A stretch of DNA of 64,000 nt from Paraburkholderia ginsengisoli NBRC 100965. GTDB lineage: Bacteria; Pseudomonadota; Gammaproteobacteria; Burkholderiales; Burkholderiaceae. Every line of letters starts with the position of its first letter. Within the stretch, counting starts at the first letter, position 1. The position numbers were made by a program, and so were the translations under genes. The stretch lies in contig NZ_BBJF01000004.1 in assembly GCF_000739735.1 (NCBI RefSeq), positions 62,001 to 126,000 on the forward strand. The letters are read 5' to 3'. Under the pieces are notes generated by a model that was not told where the DNA came from, did not search any database, and was given only the letters and a program-made list of their open reading frames with translations. This document shows positions 58,148 through 64,000 of this stretch, in pieces.

Positions 58148-59257
58148 TTGCCAATCTCCTTGTCCCTCAACCGCCTGGGCTCCCGCTTGGTCGCTCGCCT
58201 GTCGCCGGGTTTGTCGCCCGCACTGCCAGAATCGCCGCTGTTTTCGTCGCGTTCGCCGCTCGCTTCGCTGGTGTCGGCGGCGTGTTCCGTGCCGCGGTTT
58301 GCATTGACCTCGCGGCGGATGGTTGCCGCGTCGTGCGCGTCCGGTGTGATGGCTGCCGCGCTGGCCGTGTCCGTACCAGTCGCGGCGCAAACGCCGGCGG
58401 CAGGCGGCAACAGCTCGCAGATGCCTGCAGCGACGCTTGCACCCGCCACGACAACGGACGAGCAGGGCGAGCAGCCTGCTGGCGGCACGAGCGCGGACAA
58501 CGCGGGCAGCGCCGCTAGCGCGAGCGACGCGGCCGCGCCGGCCAATTCGTTCGAAGCGCGCCAACGCGCGCTGGATCAGCGCAGCGACGAGAACAACTAC
58601 ACGTACGGCGTCGCGCAGCACAACTGCTACAGCCGGTTCTTCGTCAATCACTGTCTGAACCGGGCGCGCGACAGCATGCGCGCGGTGCAGGCGGAGATCC
58701 GCAAGGAACAGCTCGCGCTCGACGGCGAGCAGCGCGCCCAGCGTGCGCGCGCACGCGACGAACGGGCCGCATTGCGCCGCGCCCGCAACGAAGCGGACGC
58801 GCCGCAGCGTGCCGCCGAAGACGCGCGCAACGAGCAGGCTTATCTGGAAAAGCAGCGTCAACACCAACTCGATCAGGCGCAGCGCAACGCCGAAGCGCCG
58901 CAACGCGCCGCGAACGCGCAAGCCTTCGAGGAAAAGCAGCGCCAGCATGCGCTGGATCAAGCGCAGCGCGGTATCAGCCCGTCGCAGGCAGCGGCCAACC
59001 AGCAGGCCTACGACCAGAAGCAGGGCGACTTCCAGCGCAAGCTCGACGAAGCGCGTCAGCAGGGCGCGCAGAAGGCGCAGGAGCGCGTCGAGAAGCAGCA
59101 GAGTTTCGAGAAGAAGCAGGCCGACGCCGTGCAGCACAAAGCCGACGTGGAAGCGCGTCAGAAGCAGGCGGCCGAGAAAGCCGAGCAGAAGCGGCAAGAC
59201 CAGCTGAAGCAGCAGCAACTCGAAGAGCAGCAAAAACAGCAACAGCAGCAACAGTAA
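58148..59257 (+). CDS. Secreted coiled-coil protein with 28-residue repeats
   Basis: A protein of up to 369 residues, function unknown. It is probably exported: a hydrophobic stretch near residues 58-80 ends PVAAQ, a plausible signal cleavage site. The start is uncertain; 58148 (TTG) is used and ATG 58319 is possible. The segment YTYGVAQHNCYSRFFVNHC has two cysteines that could form a disulphide. The C-terminal 200 residues are charged and Gln-rich coiled coil, with three 28-residue repeats (84-bp DNA period), ending in poly-Gln. It resembles envelope proteins of colicin-import style only in composition. Confidence 0.65.
   Translation: MPISLSLNRLGSRLVARLSPGLSPALPESPLFSSRSPLASLVSAACSVPRFALTSRRMVAASCASGVMAAALAVSVPVAAQTPAAGGNSSQMPAATLAPATTTDEQGEQPAGGTSADNAGSAASASDAAAPANSFEARQRALDQRSDENNYTYGVAQHNCYSRFFVNHCLNRARDSMRAVQAEIRKEQLALDGEQRAQRARARDERAALRRARNEADAPQRAAEDARNEQAYLEKQRQHQLDQAQRNAEAPQRAANAQAFEEKQRQHALDQAQRGISPSQAAANQQAYDQKQGDFQRKLDEARQQGAQKAQERVEKQQSFEKKQADAVQHKADVEARQKQAAEKAEQKRQDQLKQQQLEEQQKQQQQQQ
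58829..59080 (+). repeat. Three 84-bp tandem repeats in the coiled-coil gene
   Basis: Units start at 58829, 58913 and 58997 with AACGAGCAGGC, AACGCGCAAGC and AACCAGCAGGC. They encode 28-residue units such as QAFEEKQRQHALDQAQRG. The first two units are most alike. Twenty-eight residues equal four heptads, which fits a coiled coil. Confidence 0.85.
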
Positions 59258-59384
59258 ATGTGCTGTAGTAGGTCCTGGCGGTTCTAGCCAGGACCGCAGT
59301 CGCCGTAACGCGTTTTGAGCCGGACAGCAACCTCAGGCGTCGGTCTGCGCGCGCGGACCGCGCCGCAGACGGGAGGAGGCGAGC

Positions 59385-59603
59385 ATGCGCGATCATCACC
59401 ACGTCATCAACGCGGACACACTTCGCGACCGCATTCTGCAACTGGAATCGGAGCACAGTGGGCTCGATCGTTTGATCGACCGAATGTCGGATGAACCCGG
59501 CATCGACGACTTCGAGTTGCAGCGCCTGAAAAAGCGCAAACTCAAAGTCAAGGACACCATCATCTTGCTGCAATTGCAGCTCGAACCGGACGCACGCGCC
59601 TGA
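59385..59603 (+). CDS. DUF465 (YdcH-family) small protein
   Basis: A 72-residue helical protein of the DUF465/YdcH family. The diagnostic C-terminal part is FELQRLKKRKLKVKDTIILL. The N-terminus is MRDHHHVIN, and a likely coiled coil spans about residues 12-60. GGGAGGAGGCGAGC precedes the ATG. Function is unknown. It lies between the coiled-coil protein and the helicase gene. Confidence 0.88.
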   Translation: MRDHHHVINADTLRDRILQLESEHSGLDRLIDRMSDEPGIDDFELQRLKKRKLKVKDTIILLQLQLEPDARA

Positions 59604-59666
59604 GTTCGCGGCCTGGCAGGCGCCGGGCGCGCGCCGCGCGAGCCGGACTTTGCAGGAACGCTTGCC

Positions 59667-61937
59667 TTGAATTCACCGCTTGAAACTTCATCCCGACCCG
59701 CGTCGGGCGATAACGCAGCCACCGGCACGCCAGCGCCGCGCGCTGGCGCGTCCGCGCTGAGCGCGTCGTTGAATCCGCGGCGCGTCGCCGAACTGGATCA
59801 GATCTTCGCCGACGACGGCCTGCTGGCCCGGCAGATCGACGGCTATCGGTCGCGGGCGTCGCAGATCGAGATGTCGCGCGCGGTCGCCGCGGCGATGGAA
59901 GCGTCGGGTCGCGCGATGCCAGAGCCCGCGATGTTCGAGGCGCAGAAGCGTCCCGCGCGGCGCCTGCAATCGGCAGGAGCAGCCGGCGCCGAGGGCGCGG
60001 CCGACGCCGCCGGCAACGCCGAATCGAACGGGCTCGACGGCAGCGAAAACACGCTGATCGTCGAAGCGGGCACGGGCACCGGTAAGACCTATGCGTACCT
60101 CGTGCCGGCCATGCTGTGGGGCGGCAAGGTGATCGTCTCCACCGGCACGAAGCACTTGCAGGACCAGCTCTTCCAGCGCGACATTCCAACCGTGCGCGAC
60201 GCACTCGCGGTGCCGGTATCGGTCGCGATGCTCAAGGGGCGCGCGAACTACCTGTGCCACTACTACCTTCAGCGCACCGCCGATAACGGCCGTCTGCCGT
60301 CGCGCCAGGAAACCTCGTATCTGCAGGACATCGTGCGCTTCGCGAAGATCACGCGCACCGGGGACAAAGCCGAACTCGCGAGCGTGCCCGAAACGGCGGC
60401 GGTGTGGTCGATGGTCACGTCGACGCGCGAGAACTGTCTCGGCCAGGAGTGTCCGCACTACAAGGACTGCTTCGTCATGCAGGCGCGCCGCGAAGCGCAG
60501 CAGGCCGATATCGTGGTGGTCAACCATCACCTGTTTTTCGCCGACATCATGCTGCGCGATACGGGCATGGCCGAGTTGCTGCCCACCGCGAACACCGTCA
60601 TCTTCGACGAAGCACATCAGCTGCCCGAAACCGCGACGCTGTTTTTCGGCGAGACGTTGTCGACCACGCAGTTCCTTGAGCTCGCGCGCGATTCGGTCGC
60701 CGAAGGGCTGGGTCATGCGCGTGAATCAGTCGACTGGGTCAAGCTCGGCTCGACGCTCGAACGTGCGGCGCGCGATGTGCGGCTCGCGTTCAAGGAAGAC
60801 TCGGTGCGTTTGTCGATCGGCCAGTTGCCCGACGATCATCCGCTTTTCCCCGCGCTCGAAACGCTCGAAACCGAGCTCGACGCATTGGCGTCCGCGCTCG
60901 CGGGTCAGGCCGAGCGCGCCGAATCGATCGGCGCGTGTCTGCGTCGCGCGCGTGAGTTGCAAGGCGTGCTGGCCGGCTGGACCACACCGCCCACTGAGAC
61001 CGAGCGCAATGCCGCTGACACGTCGCAGGCCGCGTCGAACGACGGCGGCGCCGAACGCGCCGATCCGAACGAGAAGGTGCGCTGGATCGAAGTCTTCTCC
61101 CATACCGTGCAGTTGCATGAGACGCCGCTGTCGGTCGCGCCGATCTTCGCGAAGCAGCGCGCCGGCGTGCCGCGTGCGTGGATCTTCACGTCGGCCACGT
61201 TGTCGGTGCGCGGCGACTTCACGCACTACGCCGCGCAGATGGGCCTGAACGCGAAGCGTTCTATGACGCTGCCCAGTCCCTTCGACTATCCGACGCAAGG
61301 ACTCCTTTACGTGCCTCGCAATTTGCCGCAGCCGTCGTCGCCGATGTTCACCGACGCCGTGTTCGACGCTGCGTTGCCCGCGATCGAAGCATCGGGCGGC
61401 GGCGTCTTCATGTTGTGCACGACATTGCGCGCGGTGGATCGCATCTCGGCGAAATTGCGCGACACGATCGAAGCGCGCGGCTGGAACTATCCGCTGCTGG
61501 TGCAGGGCGATGCGAGCCGCACCGAGTTGCTCGATCGATTCCGCACGTACGGCAATGCGATCCTGGTGGGTAGTCAGAGCTTCTGGGAAGGCGTGGACGT
61601 GCGGGGTGATGCGTTGTCGCTGGTAGTGATCGACAAGTTGCCGTTTGCGCCGCCGGACGACCCGGTGCTGTCGGCGCGGCTCGACGCGTTGACCCGGAAA
61701 GGCTTGAGTCCGTTCGCCGTGCATCAACTGCCGCAGGCCGTGATCACGTTGAAGCAGGGCGCCGGTCGTCTGATTCGCGCGGAGACCGATCGCGGCGTGC
61801 TGATGATCTGCGACACGCGTCTCGTCGACAAACCGTACGGACGCCGGATCTGGCAGAGCCTGCCGCCGTTCAAGCGGACCCGCGAGATCGAAGTGGTGCG
61901 CGAATTCTTCGAAGAGAATGGGGCGCCGGTTCAATAG
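59667..61937 (+). CDS. DinG/YoaA-family Fe-S ATP-dependent DNA helicase
   Basis: A 756-residue superfamily 2 XPD/DinG-like helicase, working on damaged or structured DNA. Walker A is VEAGTGTGKTYAYLV near residue 133 and the DEAH box is VIFDEAHQLPE near 314. Four cluster-type cysteines are in place: one in YLCHYYLQR near 193, then CLGQECPHYKDC near 253-264. Motif VI is seen as LKQGAGRLIR near residue 695. TTG 59667 is used as the start. An Ala/Gly-rich insert (about 100-130) precedes Walker A. Confidence 0.92.
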   Translation: MNSPLETSSRPASGDNAATGTPAPRAGASALSASLNPRRVAELDQIFADDGLLARQIDGYRSRASQIEMSRAVAAAMEASGRAMPEPAMFEAQKRPARRLQSAGAAGAEGAADAAGNAESNGLDGSENTLIVEAGTGTGKTYAYLVPAMLWGGKVIVSTGTKHLQDQLFQRDIPTVRDALAVPVSVAMLKGRANYLCHYYLQRTADNGRLPSRQETSYLQDIVRFAKITRTGDKAELASVPETAAVWSMVTSTRENCLGQECPHYKDCFVMQARREAQQADIVVVNHHLFFADIMLRDTGMAELLPTANTVIFDEAHQLPETATLFFGETLSTTQFLELARDSVAEGLGHARESVDWVKLGSTLERAARDVRLAFKEDSVRLSIGQLPDDHPLFPALETLETELDALASALAGQAERAESIGACLRRARELQGVLAGWTTPPTETERNAADTSQAASNDGGAERADPNEKVRWIEVFSHTVQLHETPLSVAPIFAKQRAGVPRAWIFTSATLSVRGDFTHYAAQMGLNAKRSMTLPSPFDYPTQGLLYVPRNLPQPSSPMFTDAVFDAALPAIEASGGGVFMLCTTLRAVDRISAKLRDTIEARGWNYPLLVQGDASRTELLDRFRTYGNAILVGSQSFWEGVDVRGDALSLVVIDKLPFAPPDDPVLSARLDALTRKGLSPFAVHQLPQAVITLKQGAGRLIRAETDRGVLMICDTRLVDKPYGRRIWQSLPPFKRTREIEVVREFFEENGAPVQ

Positions 61938-61981
61938 ACCGGATGCGCATTGAAAAGCCGTCGAAAAAGCGGCTTTAAATG

Positions 61982-62020
61982 GCAAAACGCCACGGATGCG
62001 AATCCGTGGCGTTTTGCTTT
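61982..62020 (+). terminator. Rho-independent terminator after the helicase gene
   Basis: GCAAAACGCCACGGAT and ATCCGTGGCGTTTTGC form a near-perfect 16-bp hairpin with a short loop, followed by TTT. The flanking A and T tracts suit the convergent lipoprotein gene as well. Confidence 0.85.
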
Positions 62021-62087
62021 ACCGCCGGCGAAATCGCGAGGATTTCGCCGTGCGGTTTTCGCCCAGAGGCGAGCCCTAACCTACAGC

Positions 62088-62351
62088 TTACTGGCTTGCG
62101 CCCGAAGCCGGAGCAGCAGCCGAAGCTGCAGCGCCTGCGTCCGAAGCAGCAGCGCCTGCATCCGAAGCAGCAGCCGTAGCCGAAGCAGCAGCGTCGCTCG
62201 CAGCAGCAGCCGAATCCGAAGCTGCAGCAGCAGCCGGTGCCGAAGCAGCAGCTGCATCGCTAGCCGGGGCAGCGGCCTGATCGTTGCTCTTGTTGCATGC
62301 AGCCAGTGCCACAGCTGCCAACAGGGATGCTACGAGGAGGGATTTCTTCAT
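62088..62351 (-). CDS. Small Ala/Ser-rich lipoprotein
   Basis: An 87-residue probable lipoprotein. The signal MKKSLLVASLLAAVALAAC has the lipobox LAAC with Cys near 19. The mature part is almost entirely Ala, Ser, Asp and Gly, containing repeats such as ASDAGAA. AAGGA lies seven bases before ATG 62351; GTG 62357 is an alternative. Function is unknown; such small repetitive lipoproteins are common in Burkholderia. Confidence 0.8.
   Translation of the reverse strand: MKKSLLVASLLAAVALAACNKSNDQAAAPASDAAAASAPAAAAASDSAAAASDAAASATAAASDAGAAASDAGAAASAAAPASGASQ
62126..62167. repeat. 21-bp tandem repeat in the Ala/Ser-rich lipoprotein gene
   Basis: Two nearly identical 21-bp units (62126-62146 and 62147-62167) share GCAGCGCCTGC and TCCGAAG and encode the ASDAGAA repeat. 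Shorter GCAGCAGC-type units continue to about 62270. Confidence 0.7.
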
Positions 62352-62357
62352 GATCAC

Positions 62358-62585
62358 GTCCTTTTATGGTTTAAAGGTAAGCAACAGCGCAAAATAAAAC
62401 CGGTAATGTGCTCCAACACCGACCTGGGCCGCTGGTGGAGACGCTCTTTCGACGAGCTGGAATCTTCCCTACGGCTTGGGCGGAAATTATATGCACTTTC
62501 GTACTGACAGTCGATAAATCCGGGGTCAATACGTTGTCTTTCTCATACAAAATTTCACTGTACGGTAAATAGCAGACGGGCAAAG
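62358..62585. other. Interval between the Ala/Ser-rich lipoprotein and roxA
   Basis: This 228-base stretch is lower in GC than its surroundings (for example 62510-62580). It holds the leader of the leftward lipoprotein gene. I see no gene or terminator. Confidence 0.4.
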
Positions 62586-63848
62586 TTACGCAAGCTCGCC
62601 CACCTGTATCCAGCCCGCACAATACCACTCGTGTAGCAGTGCTGTCACCGACGAATCGTGTGAGAGTGTTACAAAGCGTTTCGCACTCAGGCACCGGTGA
62701 TCGGCGAGATCAAACAGCCATTTTTTTGCGCCATCGAATGACATTTCTTCTCCATTTACGAAGAAAAAACGGCGGTTGTACAACAGATTGGTCTTGCGAT
62801 CGAGGCGCAAGCCCGACTTCGATGCCTGACTGATAAAACGGGCTTCATTGAGCGGCCTTTGCGGCGGATCAAACACGACACTCGGCTTCGGTTCGCTGAG
62901 ATAGGTGCCAAGGAACGTCGCAATATCCTCCTCTTTCCATTTGATGCCAGCAAGGATTGCGCCAACCCGCTCGACGAGCGCCGCCGGCAACTCGGCCGGC
63001 CGGTCGACCGCGGGTTGCTGCGGGTCGCGGTACAGCGCGCCGCTCTTGCCCGCGGATTCGCCGCGCTCGGCCAGATGGTAGAGGAACTGCGCGGTCAGTT
63101 CGCTCGCGGAGGGCGCGCGAAAACCGATCGAGCACGTCATACACTCGCCTTCGGCAATGCCGTCATGCGCGATGTGCGGCGGCAGATAAAGCATGTCGCC
63201 CGCCTCGAGCAGCCACTCCTCTTCGGCCTCGAAGTTCTGTAAAACTTTCAAAGGCAAACCGGGTTGCAGTGTCAGATCTTTCTGCGAGCTAATGCGCCAG
63301 CGCCGTGTGCCTTTTACTTGCAAAAGAAACACATCGTAGGAATCGAAGTGCGGGCCTACGCCGCCGCCGTCGGTTGCGTACGAGATCATCAGGTCGTCGA
63401 GACGCGCGTCGGGCACGAAGCGGAAGCGGTCGAGCAATGCGCGCGCGCGATCGTCGTGGAGGTCCACGCCTTGCACGAGCAGGGTCCATGCGCGCTGCTT
63501 CAGCGACGGCAGTTCGTCGGCCGCAAACGGTCCGTGCTCGAGCTGCCACTTGTTGAGGAAGTGAGTGATCAGGCGCGCTTCGACTTCGTCCTGATCGGCC
63601 AACTCGAAGAACTCGTCGCGCGTGAGCGGTGCCTCGACATTCGGAATCGCCTGGCGGATCAGCAGCGGCTTCTTTTGCCAGTACCGGCGCATGAATTGCG
63701 AGGGGCTCAGATTGCCGAGCAACGCAGTCGGCGTATCGGGCGAGGGCGGCAGAACGGGAAGCGCAGCGGGAGGCACCGGCTTTGAAGCCGGCGACGAATT
63801 CCGTGCCGAAGCTGCATCGGCCGGGTGGTCAGTGGGCCGCTTGGGCAT
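62586..63848 (-). CDS. RoxA/YcfD-type ribosomal oxygenase (cupin/JmjC)
   Basis: A 420-residue 2-oxoglutarate- and Fe(II)-dependent oxygenase of the YcfD family, which hydroxylates an arginine of ribosomal protein L16. The JmjC-type iron site is seen as GGGVGPHFDSYDVFLL (HxD near residues 190-192) and the later His in YLPPHIAHDG near 250. The N-terminus has a Pro/Ala-rich extension of about 45 residues before LSPSQFMRRYWQKKPLLIR. ATG 63848 is chosen over an upstream extension. It is divergent from slyD, 32 bases apart. Confidence 0.88.
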   Translation of the reverse strand: MPKRPTDHPADAASARNSSPASKPVPPAALPVLPPSPDTPTALLGNLSPSQFMRRYWQKKPLLIRQAIPNVEAPLTRDEFFELADQDEVEARLITHFLNKWQLEHGPFAADELPSLKQRAWTLLVQGVDLHDDRARALLDRFRFVPDARLDDLMISYATDGGGVGPHFDSYDVFLLQVKGTRRWRISSQKDLTLQPGLPLKVLQNFEAEEEWLLEAGDMLYLPPHIAHDGIAEGECMTCSIGFRAPSASELTAQFLYHLAERGESAGKSGALYRDPQQPAVDRPAELPAALVERVGAILAGIKWKEEDIATFLGTYLSEPKPSVVFDPPQRPLNEARFISQASKSGLRLDRKTNLLYNRRFFFVNGEEMSFDGAKKWLFDLADHRCLSAKRFVTLSHDSSVTALLHEWYCAGWIQVGELA

Positions 63849-63850
63849 CG

Positions 63851-63856
63851 TATAAT
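63851..63856 (+). promoter_or_regulatory. Candidate -10 element for slyD
   Basis: A perfect TATAAT lies 24 bases before the slyD start, in the narrow divergent gap with roxA. No good -35 element is seen; one would fall inside roxA. Confidence 0.45.
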
Positions 63857-63880
63857 GTGAGTTGTATTCTGGAGAATCGA

Positions 63881-64000
63881 ATGAAAATCGCAAAGAACAC
63901 CGTCGTGTCGGTCGCTTACAAGCTATCGGATGCGCAGGGCAATCTGATTGAAGAAAGCGACGAGCCGATGGTCTATCTGCACGGCGGCTATGATGGCACG
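63881..64000 (+). CDS. slyD: FKBP-type peptidyl-prolyl isomerase SlyD (N-terminal part)
   Basis: The first 40 residues of a gene cut by the window end. MKIAKNTVVSVAYKLSDAQG followed by LIEESDEPMVYLHGGYDG fits SlyD-type FKBP isomerases, which assist folding and nickel delivery. GGAGAA lies five bases before the ATG. The metal-binding C-terminal tail lies outside the window. Confidence 0.87.
   Translation, partial: MKIAKNTVVSVAYKLSDAQGNLIEESDEPMVYLHGGYDGT

Overview
The window is a stretch of GC-rich (roughly 60-65%) chromosome from a betaproteobacterium of the Burkholderiales, most likely Paraburkholderia or a close relative. This rests on the gene order (isc cluster; recJ-prfB-lysS; pyrG-kdsA-eno-ftsB; ndk-rlmN-rodZ-ispG-hisS-yfgM-bamB-der-hfq-hflX-hflK-hflC-hisZ-purA) and on my recognition of the protein sequences; no database search was run. 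Almost all of it is core housekeeping DNA. I see no rRNA or tRNA gene, IS element, prophage, integron, CRISPR array or secretion cluster.

Layout. 1-2.9 kb: end of an Isc iron-sulphur operon (hscB end, hscA, fdx, iscX). 3-10 kb, mostly minus strand: a Gln-rich glycine-zipper membrane protein, lysS, prfB with its programmed +1 frameshift, recJ and an RpfE-like protein. 10-18 kb, plus strand: a small conserved protein, the lipoprotein-release transporter lolC/lolD, a TatD nuclease, a greatly enlarged comEC and an alpha/beta hydrolase. 18.4-23 kb: pyrG, kdsA, eno, ftsB. 23-25.3 kb, minus strand: a small lipoprotein, hslO (Hsp33) and a gamma-class carbonic anhydrase homologue. 25.6-34.8 kb, plus strand: a DUF455 ferritin-like protein, a hydrolase, a PHP phosphoesterase, a YciO/Sua5-like protein, a site-2 protease, trpS, a methyltransferase, dapA, bamC and an MBL-fold hydrolase. 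35-36 kb: a Bax-inhibitor-like membrane protein (minus strand) and ndk. 36.5-53.2 kb: the long rlmN-to-purA block plus a phosphoribosyltransferase. 53.5-64 kb: kup, tex (minus strand), a coiled-coil secreted protein, a DUF465 protein, a DinG/YoaA-like Fe-S helicase, an Ala/Ser-rich lipoprotein and a RoxA-type ribosomal oxygenase (both minus strand), then the start of slyD.

Most genes sit in short directional runs with small gaps or overlaps (lolC/lolD, pyrG/kdsA, hflK/hflC). Several runs end in clear hairpin/T-tract terminators, including strong ones after iscX, rodZ, dinG and between kup and tex. Non-ATG starts are common (TTG for lolC, the hydrolase at 17274 and the helicase; GTG for hslO, the carbonic anhydrase homologue, the MBL hydrolase and hflK).

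The most unusual locus is comEC (13632-17066). It encodes about 1,144 residues and carries three in-frame low-complexity insertions: a G-quadruplex-prone stretch followed by a (Ser-Gly) run, a 36-bp minisatellite, and a 26-unit 9-bp array encoding a collagen-like (Gly-Glu-Arg)7(Gly-Glu-Lys)14 tract between membrane segments. In-frame tandem repeats recur elsewhere: an 84-bp unit in the coiled-coil protein near 58.9 kb and a 21-bp unit in the lipoprotein near 62.1 kb. A second notable point is a four-cysteine motif in TrpRS resembling the [4Fe-4S] site described in Thermotoga maritima TrpRS.
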